Part shown: in pieces, positions 24,901-35,394 of the stretch | Layout of the letters: every line of letters begins with the position of its first letter | Position numbering within the stretch: the stretch's first letter is position 1 | Assembly: GCA_000149265.1 (NCBI GenBank) | Contig: CH003098.1 | Span: forward strand, 425,534 to 489,533 | Source of the DNA: Ciona savignyi | Lineage: Eukaryota > Chordata > Ascidiacea > Phlebobranchia > Cionidae | Length of the DNA: 64,000 nt | Direction: 5' to 3' | Program-made: the position numbers and the translations under genes | Notes under the pieces: model-generated | Databases searched by the model: none | What the model was told of the DNA's origin: nothing | The model's input: the letters and a program-made list of their open reading frames with translations, nothing else

Positions 24901-26937
24901 ATCGTGTTTGTCCTGTTTTAAACGGGATCAAGCCGCAGTGTAGGTAACCACACCTTGCCGGTGGTGTGTCGTGTATGTTTGTTTACCCCTCACTGTGGTT
25001 TATTGGCGCGAATTCATCATACCATGATAGGTTTGGAAGAATGGGCGTTAGGCTGTGACGCAAGTCCTTGATTACAAATACATTAGCCAGTTGTTACGGG
25101 GAATTCAATCCAAGGAGTTTTTGTTATAAGTATTATTCCACCTTAAAGGTACGTCGCATAAATATCACCATAAGTAACTACATAGAAAAGCTATAGGATA
25201 CTCGTGGCATCGATTTGGATGGATAAAGAGACGTTATTACACAGGCAAACGTCCGATTACCTCGCGCCCACCGTCGGAATACAGCAATTAGGTGCGCAGT
25301 ATACTTTTGAAATATTAATACTGTTTAATTTTAAGTAAATTCACCACTGGCTTCAGGCAACACCCGCTAATTGCCCTTCCCAGAAACACACCTGACTAGG
25401 CTTACGCTTCCGACCAGTTTATGGCTGGCTGACTTTAATACGTGCTATAAATGAGATAACCGGCCTAAAAAAATCCCCGGCATTTGTCATCAACCGCCGG
25501 CTGATCGCGCGTCACGAAAAGGTCATCATTTTAATGCGTTCATGCTGTCTGCCGTGATTTATGTACGCCATAGTACTTAATGCACATATGTCTTACCAAT
25601 ATAAATCCATACGGGCACGGTGAGTGATTAAAACAAAGTAAAACATGCTATGTATCAAAACTTAACATGATGTTCGGCTCCTAAGTTATCTCACTGGAAA
25701 TGGTTATTTTATCGCCTTTTTTACCGCGTGTTGCGAAGTTGGTTCGAATAAAAGTGATCAAATCAAAGGTATTTATTAGTAAATTAACAATATTAAAGCT
25801 TTAAAATGGGTTTTCACGAGGAAAACACGAAGCAGGACCTTTGAAATAAATAAGAAATAAAAACGTATGAGGGCACCAAAACGACAAGCGTTAACAGGTG
25901 TATAATCCAATTAATTAGTTAGTGTAGATATATTTAGAAGTGGCTGCCAAACCTAACGTTGGAAAACAAACAAAATAAACTGAATTTTTTTTATTTTTTT
26001 TATCAAGTATGAAGGGAAAAACCGTCCATACCGCCGTTGATGAGAGCGGTATGTCGTTCGTCCAACATAATCCGATTACTTGACTGTCTGGAGATATGCT
26101 AATCTCGCATAGTTTACAATCACGTATCACGTATTGAATATACACCAGATTCCGCTACACATTGGTATATTTTCCAGTTCCAGCCGGTGTGAAGCTTTAG
26201 AGTGACACCCAACACAATACTCGCATAACCAACCACAATACCTTCCGATAACAAAACAGTCATGATATTTCATCCGTGTATGCTAATTTATTTATGCTCT
26301 TCGCCATGCTTTACCGTTGAAAAGGAGCTATTTAAATATTTATTATGACTCAATCACGTTAGCTCGAAGTTCGATTCTGGTTTTAACTAGCGGAAGAATT
26401 TTATTTTGATACCGTTCTAATATCATTGCATTGTTTTGGACTGTAAATAAAGCCATATTGCATAAAAAAATAATTACATGGCTCGACAAGTTCCCGATTT
26501 GATAGTCATTCTGTTTAAGCAGTATTGAAATGAACGATTTACTAACTGCATTTACTTTACTTTATCGAATAGTTAACACTCATGTGCTCCGAAGCCGTGT
26601 TAAATATGGCCGTTCGCTTTTGCAGTGTGTCGTATATGATTGATACGTTCGTTCAGTTTTATTTTATCCCGTTAATATACCGTGGTCAAAAGCGTATTAC
26701 CCAAAGCATAAAACTGAGCTATACCTGACCGAACAAACCGGTATCCGAGCCGATTCTACTCTATTCGTGTATTTTCAGCTGGAAACTTTCAAAGAGTCGA
26801 GGTCAGACCAACTCGGAACTGGAGCCAGATCAGTGGACCAAGCGTTGGAACTCACTAAGACTAACATACAATGGAGAACTGATTACGAAGACACGGTTTT
26901 CAGTTGGCTTAACGAAACTATGTCCGGCGTAGCTTAA
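9919..26937 (+). CDS. ANPEP: Aminopeptidase N-like M1 zinc metallopeptidase, complete
   Basis: Twenty-one exons: 9919-9994, 10138-10469, 10534-10718, 12607-12757, 12984-13112, 13517-13643, 13916-14070, 14494-14607, 15354-15557, 16129-16194, 16734-16930, 17498-17577, 18152-18279, 18477-18532, 19149-19296, 20051-20124, 20699-20809, 21862-22029, 22528-22668, 24204-24285, 26779-26937 (TAA). All phases agree, giving 960 residues; vertebrate APN is about 967. A short cytosolic tail and a membrane segment (about 13-37) make a type II ectoenzyme. A Ser/Thr-rich stalk follows (about 45-67). Catalytic marks: exopeptidase motif GGMEN (about 344), HELSH with H380, E381, H384, third zinc ligand E403 in WLNEGF, and transition-state tyrosine near 467 in DDISYSKG. 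An ERAP1-like C-terminal domain follows. It should remove N-terminal residues from peptides outside the cell. Orthology to ANPEP rather than another M1 paralogue is inferred. Confidence 0.95.
11043..11787. mobile_element. hAT-like non-autonomous DNA transposon with 8-bp target duplication
   Basis: Ends are inverted: CAGGGGTGGGCAAC at the left and GTTGCCCACCCCTG at the right. The subterminal regions are rich in 'gggccgg' blocks. Perfect 8-bp copies of GTTTAAAC flank it (11035-11042 and 11788-11795), the duplication length of hAT transposons. At 745 bp with no transposase ORF it is non-autonomous. It lies in the 1.9-kb intron 3 of the aminopeptidase gene. The CAGGGGTGGGCAA terminus and 'gggccgg' subterminal blocks are shared with many animal hAT elements (family knowledge). 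Confidence 0.9.
11454..11505. repeat. Tandem 27-bp duplication inside the hAT element
   Basis: Two adjacent copies of a unit starting 'actgcagtacccagtatt' and 'actgcagtacccagtatc', each followed by 'gggt'. Each unit includes the inverted pair 'acccagta/tattgggt'. Confidence 0.7.
14860..15112 (+). mobile_element. Degraded SINE with tRNA-like head in aminopeptidase intron 8
   Basis: A tRNA-like head ('gtggctcagttagggacttg', B-box-like 'gattcaaattcc') is followed by 'aactcaacacactacaat', 'gtaatctgactattg' and a 3' end 'tatcctattctata', the same order as in the intact SINEs nearby. Many changes show it is old. Confidence 0.6.
17200..17440 (+). mobile_element. Degraded SINE body in aminopeptidase intron 11
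   Basis: Landmarks 'aacccactggattattggtt', 'atacaacacactacaatagc' and a run of 'catcctactatatcctaat' match the body and tail of the 21238 SINE. The head is poorly kept. Confidence 0.55.
18815..18990 (+). mobile_element. SINE head fragment in aminopeptidase intron 14
   Basis: Contains a tRNA-like start ('cctggtatcgcattggactg', 'aacggagaggttgccggatc', B-box-like 'gatcaaaaccatcc') then 'aactagtcgattgtgt' as in the local SINEs. The anticodon arm does not fold like a working tRNA, so it is called as SINE and not as a tRNA gene. Confidence 0.45.
19835..19985 (+). mobile_element. Degraded SINE body in aminopeptidase intron 15
   Basis: Contains 'cctgaactcactggataa', 'aaactaaaggaatgtcttta', 'cagcacactgtaatagctcc' and 'gacggtggtagcgaggtt', which follow the SINE consensus. 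The 62-residue-class ORF here is a by-product. Confidence 0.55.
21238..21537 (+). mobile_element. Full-length tRNA-derived SINE, (TATCC)n tail
   Basis: A tRNA-like head (A-box-like 'ggtggtctagcggtttcgtc', B-box-like 'ggttgcaggtgc') is followed by a tRNA-unrelated body ('cttgggcaaggcactttacg', 'agctccggtaacccgacgat', 'cccattcacggggataaaca') and a tail of four TATCC pentamers. It is the least degraded copy in the window and serves here as the reference. It resembles the composite SINE family described for Ciona (established knowledge; identity not checked). Confidence 0.88.
22724..23020 (+). mobile_element. Full-length tRNA-derived SINE
   Basis: Same order as the 21238 copy: head with 'ttagttcgtcgcctattagc' and 'ttcgaaactggtcgctggct', body with 'aacccgacagtgagtctgag', and tail 'tatcccatcctatcc'. 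It lies in aminopeptidase intron 19, 5' of another copy. Confidence 0.82.
23834..23851. repeat. (TA)n microsatellite
   Basis: Nine AT/TA dinucleotides in aminopeptidase intron 19. Confidence 0.9.
23906..24190 (+). mobile_element. tRNA-derived SINE next to aminopeptidase exon 20
   Basis: Head 'ccgaatagcgcagtgggtta' and 'gattcgaaactggtcgctat', body 'aacccggcgataggcgcgag' and 'cattcacgaggataaa', then a short 'aaatcctattt' tail. The tail ends only about 15 bp before the exon 20 acceptor at 24203, so the pyrimidine tract of that acceptor follows the SINE end directly. Confidence 0.82.
24286..26778 (+). other. Aminopeptidase intron 20 (2.5 kb), no recognisable insert
   Basis: This is the longest intron of the aminopeptidase gene. 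Short ORFs on both strands (for example 24511-24804 and 25915-26145, minus) have no familiar motif. A slightly GC-richer part lies around 24.9-25.6 kb. No SINE, MITE or RNA gene could be supported. Confidence 0.5.
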
Positions 26938-27082
26938 TTTTAAACCGGATTTTTTAATCATTTTTTATGTGCCACAGTGTGTAATTTTTAATGTGTGCGA
27001 TTTCGTGCGGTGTTGAAATTGTGGATTTAGGTGCATTGTTGTGGTGAGTACAGTCAAATACCCACCAAGATTCATTAGATCA

Positions 27083-27088
27083 AATAAA
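27083..27088 (+). terminator. Candidate polyadenylation signal of aminopeptidase gene
   Basis: AATAAA, 146 bp after the stop codon, followed about 20-40 bp later by GT-rich sequence. This is the first canonical hexamer downstream. Confidence 0.55.
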
Positions 27089-28206
27089 GTTCGAGAAAAC
27101 GGTTTCGCTTTGTGGCCAGATAAGAAGTTTTTGCGTAATTCTTTACGTGGTGTAATAAATAAAGTTACGACAGATAACGTTTAACAGCAGTTGAAAATAA
27201 CCTAACGTGGGAAAAGACTTAACTGTACTATTTAATAAATACGTATATAGAATTGGGTTTTACTTATGACTCAAGCCTTTAATCGCCCACTGGATTTTGG
27301 TTTAAACCAATCCTTTTTAGTTATCTGGCATGGTTTCATCTAAGAAAGTCAGCTGTATGTGTGGACAATATGTCAAATCACGTTATTGTGTAGTTGTGAC
27401 GCGTTGGCATGTTCCGTTATAACAACAACAACATGTAGCATGAATTGCTGTGCTGTGATTTAATATCACTTTCTTTCAACTTTTGTTTTTGTAAGGGCTA
27501 AATTGGAAACCACAATATTGTAAGGAGCATCATAAAAGCAGCACAGGTTATGGAGTAAAAAGGGAGGTGTAAAGCAAATATTTAGCGAGAAAAATTAAAT
27601 AGCGTAACTACGTAATGTTTTATCTGGAATTTTGGGCAGATCGTTTAGTAGTTTTAGTTATATCACTTCACCCTAGTATTAATAAAAGGAAAATAAAGTT
27701 AATCTCGTCACATGAACAGGAAAAGTCGGCAGAACGATCAGTCGTTGAAACACGTCAGTTAAAAAAGGATATAAATAAATAAATATAGCGAACGCGGCTG
27801 TTAAACCGGTAAAAGTGTTAATGATTTTCACAGATAAGAATGATTAAAAGTCGTGCTTGAGAATCACAGATTAGGATTAAAGAATTAATATTGGATTATT
27901 TTTACTGACGGTTTCATATTGGAGATTTTTTTTATACAATTATATTTGTGGTAGCCTGTGCGTATACTATCTGTAGCCTTTACGAATATTTTAATACTTT
28001 TTAATTCAGGTGTGCCGGTTTGGTTTTTAATGCCTTTAGTTTAAGATAGGACGTTAAACTGATAAAATTAACAAAAAATAAGGTCGATGGTATCAGACGA
28101 ATTTGTGTTATTTTGATATTCTGACAGCAAATAACTCTGATACAGCTGAAAAGATTTAAAGTATCAGTTGTTTATTGCAATAGGGGATGTAGTTAATTGG
28201 CCTGGT

Positions 28207-28256
28207 AATGTTACATCAGGGGACTAAATGTTACATCAGCGGTCTTAATGTTACAC
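28207..28256. repeat. 20-bp tandem repeat, about 2.5 units
   Basis: Units begin 'aatgttacatcag' followed by 'gggacta' or 'cggtctt', then a partial third 'aatgttacacatgg'. It lies 1.3 kb after the aminopeptidase stop. Confidence 0.8.
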
Positions 28257-29231
28257 ATGGCCAAATTGCGTGCTGGCGGGCTCACAAAGTTTTATTCGGA
28301 ATAATCCAGCATGATGTGTGCACACGAACTGTCTTGGATCTTTCGCGTCAACTTATTCGACTGGAAAGTAATTTTGTGACGCCGCAGGTTTACCAAACAT
28401 GTAATAAGCTAAACATTGGTATACCGGCTGACTAAATTGATGAACAGCAAATACCTATCTTGCTTGCGGCAAGAAAAAATAAAGGTTATAACACAATGAA
28501 CTGAGAGCAATAATGCAGCCTATCGCCGGAACGTGGGATTAAAGTTTGTATTGGCTTTTTAGTTTTAGTTAGAAGATACCACGATTTGATTTATTATGCT
28601 CAGACGATTTGAACAAAAGATGGATCCTGTTCAGTAGCTTTGTTGCTGTTTTGTCGCTTATTTTATTTGGGTTTTAATTCGAAAAGTGTCATGTTTCGCG
28701 CTCGTTGGTTTTAAATGGCAAGGCTTTCTCGCAGGTGAATACAAAATACAGAGACGCTTTTACACTTTAGTATGCGACAAGTTGTTTGATGTGTGGTTAC
28801 AGCAGTCTTCATGTCAGGTTTCACACCACAGATATGTCATTCGAAAAGCTGCAAAAATACAGTGTACTTTTTGGATTTGTTTCGTCGAAGTTTAAACCAT
28901 ATGCTAGGTGCTGTTTATAGGATTTGGGCCAAGTCGTACTTTAGCTCGTTTAGTCGTCCACGACAGCAGGAAAGTAGGTTCTGATATGAAGCAGTGTTGG
29001 TGTGGGCGGTCACTATTTACCTAAACGCCTTTAGGAAAATTAAGGTATGTAGTCTACATACCGTCCGTTCGCATTTTAAAGTTATGTATAAGTTTGCTAG
29101 TTCTAGCAAATTAGTATAGGTATATCTATGGTTAATTTAAATTAAATTTGAATAAAATGGTTAGGCATTTGAATTTATATTTGTAGTCGATGCACTGTAC
29201 TAGAGATAGACAAATGGTTATAAAGTATAAT

Positions 29232-29277
29232 AGGACCCGGAACAACGTTCCAAACAGAAAGTTGTTTACCGGGTCCT
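29232..29277. repeat. Short near-perfect inverted repeat (hairpin)
   Basis: The left arm 'aggacccggaacaac' pairs with the right arm 'gttgtttaccgggtcct': 15 base pairs with a two-base bulge around a 14-base loop. The stem is shorter than usual for a microRNA precursor and does not extend outward. It could be the core of a MITE or a 3'-end structure; no function is claimed. Confidence 0.65.
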
Positions 29278-29818
29278 TTTGTGGCGTTTGTAATGCTGAC
29301 ACATATATACACACCGTAAGTTCTGACCGAACACGACATTTGTAATTACTAAGAACCTACTGCTGATACAGACCAATAAGAAATTACTTATTGCGTACGT
29401 GTTGTTGCTTTTGTAAAACGTTTGTGATTTTATGAATGGATATATTGGTCGTCAAATTTTTTGGTTTTTGTTTTCTTTTTTGCTTAACGTTTGTGATAAT
29501 AGAAACTTATGACTAACAAACAGGTTACCACATACTCGCTTTTCTTGCGTCCCAATTCTTACTTTAATTTAGCTACTTTGAGCACAATGTCCGCATTTCA
29601 AATACATATATTATTTGAGAAATGCTTATAGATGGCGTATAACCGTCAATTTGATCTTTATGAGTGGCCGCATTTGACGAGTGATGCTCTCTTAGTCATA
29701 GTATTTAAATAAGTATTTTGCTAACAAATGGTGGTAATTACAATGGTGGTTATTTGTATAATGTGTATACGGTGGGAAGCAGTATGGGTTAGGTTGCGCG
29801 CCGTTGTTCTCGTGTGTT

Positions 29819-30906
29819 TTAACTCTTTCACTCCCGGCCAAATGCATTAATTTAAACATGCTGTCCCGCAGTGTTTTTTACAATTTTTGGTCATTTTCAA
29901 ATTAGCACAGTTTTTCTCAAATTTATGCTATGATTTAATATTTAGTATGGTTGGAAAGATAATTTATCCCTCTTTTAAACAAACCGTACAACTAGAATCT
30001 ACCTCCAATAAATAATATATTATGTAAACTTTAGTGAACACTACTTTTTATGTAAAGAAAATTCTGCTCGACTTTGAAAATTTTGAGGTGCACTGACAAA
30101 CGAAATACTCACTAATTATTGGTATGCCCAAATGATATGAAAATTGGAATGTAGATTGTCTAATAGTTTTTGTACTCAAGAAAATTTAAACTGTATTTGT
30201 ATCTTCAGTAGTTTTTTTACTATTCCTAATTGAAATTTTCCTTTATTCTAACTATATTATGAAAAATTGAACCAAAACGCATTGAAGTTTTTAGTTTTGT
30301 AGAACTAAAATAGTAAAAAGTATAAATAAGAACAGTGAAGGAAGTGTAAAAGGGCATACAAAAGCAAACAAACACAAATACTATATCCAATATTCTTCAA
30401 AGCAGGGCACACCGAACTAGCTAGTCTCGCCGCCTTTTTCTTTATCGTGCGCTCAGCAGGCCCAGCTGGATTCATGCTTTGGTGAACACGAAGCATAAAC
30501 GCCTGCTGCGAAAACGTCACCAACGCTCTCCTTTTTTTCTCAACGGCACGAAATTCACAGAGAATGTAAAGAAAGACTTGCTTGACAAAAAGAGCTTCTC
30601 CGCAAGTTAACGCGACTCCTATTGGCTGAGTTAGTCACTTGTAAATTCGTGTAAAATCGATAGAAATAAGAGGCGAAGCCTTGAAAAAGAAAGGCTATCA
30701 CTCCTCGCATTTTTAATATTTCTCCACGATAATCACAGAGAATAAAATATAGGGTTTCCTTGATCGAATGAGCCATAGCTGAGGTCTCTACCATTACGCA
30801 TTGCGGAGAAATCGTTTTTTAGATTTCTATCCATTTATGGACAGACGGGATACCATGTTTTACCACCAACTCGCCATATATGGCGAGTTGGGAGGGAAAG
30901 AGTTAA
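29819..30906 (+). mobile_element. piggyBac-like non-autonomous element, copy 2, complete
   Basis: Flanked by TTAA on both sides (29819-29822 and 30903-30906). Termini are inverted: CTCTTTCACTCCC at the left and GGGAGGGAAAGAG at the right. About 1.08 kb between the TTAA sites. A perfect 26-bp palindrome at 30866-30891 (arms 'ccaactcgccata') sits just inside the right end. No transposase-length ORF exists; the longest (30555-30794, minus) has no recognised domain. TTAA target and CYCTTTSNC-like ends fit the piggyBac superfamily (established knowledge). Copy 1 at 7299 is in the opposite orientation. Confidence 0.82.
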
Positions 30907-31287
30907 TAATAGTACAGCAGGGCTTTGTAAAATAAAGGCGTTGATTGTGCATTTCCGAGCTGTTTTATAAGAAAAAGTTCCAAAGTTCCAGAAATTTTTA
31001 AGATAAAATTGTAAGTTTAGTTTTCAGATGCCAGCTTTAAGTTTAGGCTGCAGATTCCAGCTTTAAGTTGTGAGAAAATCTAAGGGTTTGTTTGGGATGA
31101 CTTCAAATTGTATCTTGTTGCCGGATGTACGTATTGTGAGGGCCAGGTGGATCATTACCCTCTCTCTCTATCTAGGCCAACACATTTCATTTTTAAATTA
31201 TTATCATTTTTAGGCTACGCAGGTCTTAAGTTACGAACGAAATTGATTTTCTGATTTTCAGCAATATCCTGTATATGTAAATATGCA

Positions 31288-34200
31288 ATGCCGTCAAGAA
31301 AAGTTAACACGATTCTTCTCGGGTGGATGCTGACGCTTGTTGGGGCCTACTGGTCGATACAATTGTATCAGATCACCGATTCGGTGAACAGGTACATCCT
31401 GTTTCATTTCTTACATATGTCGTTTCAGGCCATCATCCAGTCCAAAACTCTTTCCAAAACTACAACCCACTCAGCTATGTTAAGTAGGATAGGATATTTA
31501 TGTCTATCCACGTGAATCGGAAAACGCAGGGGACTTTGACACTCTGCCAATCGTCAGATTACCTTGCGCTCACCGTCGGGTTACTGGAGCTATTGCAGTG
31601 TATCATATATACGTTTTTCAATTTAGTAGAACTTTTTATTCTACTGGGTTCCAGCAATCTCTGGGTTACGGCAAACGTTAACGACTTATTTCGAATATGC
31701 AAAATTTCTGCTCAAAGGCGACGCACGAAACCGCCAAGCTAATCGGTCGGATATACAAACAATACACATGCAACTGCAGTATAATCGTTTATTTCGACAA
31801 CAGCGTATACCATCATGGTCAGATCGAGTGAAAAATTATTAAATTTATAATAAAATAAAACATAGGTAATATTTTTTGAAAATATTTTATTGGAAATCGC
31901 TTATTTCTTATGCGATGATATGTTTTTGGCCTGCGGAGTGTTTAAAAGATATATCAATTTTAGATGTTGCATAATATGCCATTTTTAGATGGTGTGTAGA
32001 GTAATTAGTTCGGTATGGTTTTATCCCTTTGTTTAACTTAACGTGGTCTTGGCTTTGTCCTACCATTATTTTGGTTTCCTTTTTTTTAAAAATCGTCAAA
32101 ACTATTGATAGGGTGGGTTTGTCGTTCAATATCGTACTAAAAGGCTTATTAAAATTAGATTGAAACTTTTGTTAGCATATATGATGTAGATGTCCATTTT
32201 TTTGTTTTTCATAGGCCATGGGTATTCCTGTGAAACCATAAATAAAATATGGGACCAACCTGCTTTTACTAATTAACCCCCCCCCCCCCCCCACACACAC
32301 ACACATATATATATATAAGATAGAGCATTAGATCCATATATCAAGTTTAAAGGTAAAAAGATTTAAGATTTTGTTTATATACACAATCGCTTATAGTGCA
32401 CAATAGTATAGGATTAATCAAACAGTTATTTTGAATACTAAAGTTGATTATGTGGTGAATAAGGCTAAAATACCTTTGAACAATTATGTATACCCCACTT
32501 TTCCTTTTTTTTTAAATAAACACATTTTTCTTTAAGGGTACGCCGCGAAATGACTATAAAGGTGTCCACATTCCCTGAAGTACTAAATACCACAACTTAT
32601 ACTTTACCAACTGAAGTAACCACGCCCGTGCCGAATCGTATACTGTTGGAACCGTGGAAGATAACTCTTGGAGTTTGCGATGAGGACAACTGTATTAAAT
32701 CTAAAAGTGAGTTTAACCATCTCTTATATGCAAGGCTGTTAAACATGTGGCAAGCGACGTATTACGAATGTTTATCCACCGTTTAACAACGCTTCAATAA
32801 AGTTTCAACTTCGTTTCTGAACAGGTAGAGTCCTTGACATGTACCCGACAGCCACTGTCTTTGCATGTTGTGGCACCAATAATGCGTTTTGGAATTCTAT
32901 GTTACATTGTCTCACACCAGAAGTTTATTGTTTCTACTAAAGCTATCACACTTTTGTAATTTTTTCTTGACGCATATCTTAATACCGAAATCACGGACGT
33001 GCTTAAAAAGGCAGATGTTTTGTAACCTTGGTTTACCTTATTTTAAACTCCCTATAAGTAATTTCATCACCTAAAATGTCGGGTCGTTTTGCTCAGTCGG
33101 CCAGTACGCCCGCCGAGCGTCTGGGGGTTGTTGATACTTCAGTGTGTTTATATCTATTTGATTTTGCTGCAAACTACAAGATTCAATCGGACCGATATAG
33201 TGTTAACTTGAATTTTTGCGGTGAAATCATTTCGCTAAAAAGTCTCATTGGTTGGCCGCTGGTCAGACCACCAGCGAGATTTTTTTTACCGCGGTAATTT
33301 AAGAAACTTAGTGACAAAGGATATTCTATTGCCCACGTTTTGCAGACAAACTCTTCTACTTTAATACTTGATTTCCCCAGGACTTTCTTGTTTAAACATA
33401 GCTTTATAAATAAGTTTGTGTTCTTATATAAAACAATTGGTACAGCACTAGAGACAGGTCTTACTATGGGAATGCCAGCCTCTAATATCAAAATCGACGT
33501 CATTCTGTTTTTGCTACTCAACATCGCGAAGCACAAATTTACTGTAGCTCACATATATTGGTTTCCAAACAATTTATGGTCGGTCAAGTAATGTGTTTTC
33601 GTGACTAAGTGGTTAGTGCTCATGACTAAGTGGTGGTTTTCATGACCAAGTGGTTAGTCAAAACCGACGGTAAGAAAACACAAATTACTTTTTGTTATTC
33701 TAGTAACGCGTAATTTTGTTTATAGTTATCTAAATAATTAAGTGTCTTTGTTTGTTTTTTATTGTCACAGATACCAGTTGGAGAATGGTCATTTTTGTAA
33801 AGTCCTCCGCGCCGAATTTCTTTCGGCGTGAATTACTTCGCCGCACGTGGGCGTCGCTAAGCTATGTTAACGGCGGAAGGTTTGACACCGTTTTCGTGGT
33901 GGCGAATACTGATGTTCCGAGATTAAAGCTTTTAGTACAGGAAGAACATTCTAGATACGGTGATATTCTTCACATTGATGCCTCTGACGCATATAAGTAA
34001 GTTCTGTTTTGGGCTTTTGTTTCCGCTGTTTTGGGTACTTGTTTTTAGATTGTAAAATTGTTATCCGTTTGAATAGAAAAATGCCAGAGTTTGTTTTCTT
34101 ACATGATTGAGAGGTGACTACAGTTTTTTACTGGGCTAATTTCGATCCCATAATGGGCTCTTTTTTTTAAATGGCGTGGTATATAAATCGGTCAAGTCAA

Positions 34201-35394
34201 CAATATGGTCACACGATTCAGACTATGTTTTTTAGTCAATCACAACTTTAAGCGACATCCCTTAAGTGCCTTGCGCTAAAACGTTATATTGAATGTGGTC
34301 ATTGTAAGAATACTTCGTGTCTGCTGTCCGGTTTCTTCACCTATTCGCCATTGATAACCACAACGCGACACTCCAGAAACCAGGGCCCATAACGTGTGCT
34401 AATCTTAATCGGATAAAAAAACTAAAAAAAGGTTGCAGATCCGAAAGGTTGCAGATGCAAAACTGGTCGATAGCTAGTTGGTTGTGTCCTTGGACAAGGC
34501 ACTTTACGGACATTTCCTGAACCCAGCGGATTAATGGGTTCTACCAAATTAAAAGAACAGGTCTATCATATACAACACATTGCAATAGCTCCGGTAACCC
34601 GACGGTGGGCGCGAGGCGATCCGACGATTGCCCCTTGTTTTTTTCCCATTCACGGGGATAAACATGAATATCCATCCTATCCTATTCTAAACCTAAATTA
34701 AATAGCATCAATGAACATTTAAAAATCGTTTTTTTTATTTAGGGTTATTATTTTTATTTATTAGTTAAAAAAAATATTTAAAAACATGTTTTACTGCAGG
34801 GATGTTGTTATTAAGACTCTGGTCGGAATGAAGTGGGCATCTTCTAACCTCGACGACGATGTGTTTTATGCTTCCGCTGATGACGACTTCATTATAAAAA
34901 TGGATCTATTCGCTAAAAACATTAATGACAATATCAAGCAAATGAGCAAAGAAGGCTGGCCCGAATTTCCTATTATATGTGGTTTTAAGCGAGGGGCGAA
35001 TGAGGGGCCAGTAAGGAAAGGGAAATGGTTCGTTTCCAAGGAAATTTACAGATGGACGTCTTACCCGCCTTACTGCCACGGTGGATTATACGCAACCTCA
35101 GTTCGATTAGTGAAGCAACTTTACAACGAATCTCTACTAGTTCCTTCTATCAGCCTGGACGACGTGTGGATTACGGGACTTTTGCGTCGACGACTAGGCA
35201 TGCCTGACGAAATGGTGGTTAAACCGCCAGCTTATTTTGGACTACACCAAAACGGCTACGCCAAGAGCGAATCGAAAAATATACGCGGATTTTTGAAAGA
35301 TGAATGGTCGAAGATTTACAAGCAAATCACGACTAACGATTATTGTCATTGCCAATTTAGTCTGGAAAAACCAACAAGCCATTCCCGTAAATAA
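31288..35394 (+). CDS. GT31-like beta-1,3-glycosyltransferase, first of a tandem pair
   Basis: Four exons, 31288-31391, 32537-32706, 33771-33996 and 34800-35394 (TAA), splice in phases 2, 1, 2 and give 364 residues. A short basic N-terminus and one membrane segment (about residues 7-28, ILLGWMLTLVGAYW) indicate a type II Golgi protein. A stem with the Thr-rich stretch TTTYTLPTEVTTPV follows. The catalytic domain shows RRELLRRTWAS (the GT31 'R-x-x-x-R-x-T-W' block), a YGDIL block, the metal-binding DDD near 194-196, KWFVSK, YPPYCHGGLY and LDDVWITGLL. Family members move a UDP-sugar, often galactose or N-acetylglucosamine, onto glycans; the donor and acceptor cannot be told from sequence. The neighbour at 36252 is a paralogue with the same exon plan. 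Introns hold SINEs and microsatellites. Confidence 0.88.
31486..31752 (-). mobile_element. tRNA-derived SINE, reverse orientation
   Basis: Minus-strand reading gives the SINE: head 'cgtgcgtcgcctttgag', body ending in 'aacccgacggtgagcgc' and 'cacgtggatagacataaat', and tail 'atcctatcct'. It lies in intron 1 of the first GT31-like gene. Confidence 0.72.
32277..32317. repeat. Compound microsatellite (C)n(CA)n(TA)n
   Basis: About 16 C, then CA repeats, then TA repeats without interruption, in intron 1 of the first GT31-like gene. Confidence 0.95.
33599..33660. repeat. About 21-bp tandem repeat, three units
   Basis: Three units of the form 'gactaagtggttagtgctca': 'cgtgactaagtggttagtg', 'catgactaagtggtggtt', 'catgaccaagtggttagt'. 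In intron 2 of the first GT31-like gene. Confidence 0.8.
34438..34687 (+). mobile_element. tRNA-derived SINE, 5'-truncated
   Basis: Begins inside the head ('aaaggttgcagatgcaaaac'), then runs through 'cttggacaaggcactttacg', 'aacccgacggtgggcgcgag', 'cattcacggggataaacatg' to a 'tatccatcctatcctatt' tail. A short duplication of 'ggttgcagatccgaa' precedes it. In intron 3 of the first GT31-like gene. Confidence 0.82.

Larger units (their letters stand above)
26938..31287. other. Intergenic region between aminopeptidase and GT31 genes
   Basis: 4.35 kb without a supportable gene. It holds the likely aminopeptidase poly(A) signal (27083), a diverged repeat (about 27640-27800), a 20-bp tandem repeat (28207-28256), a short hairpin (29232-29277) and a full piggyBac-like element (29819-30906). 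ORFs at 28208-28435, 28686-28895 and 28793-28984 lack known motifs and conserved splice contexts. Confidence 0.6.

Noticed and set aside
29232-29277. microRNA precursor
   Set aside because: The stem is only about 15 bp, too short for a typical precursor with a mature 22-base product.
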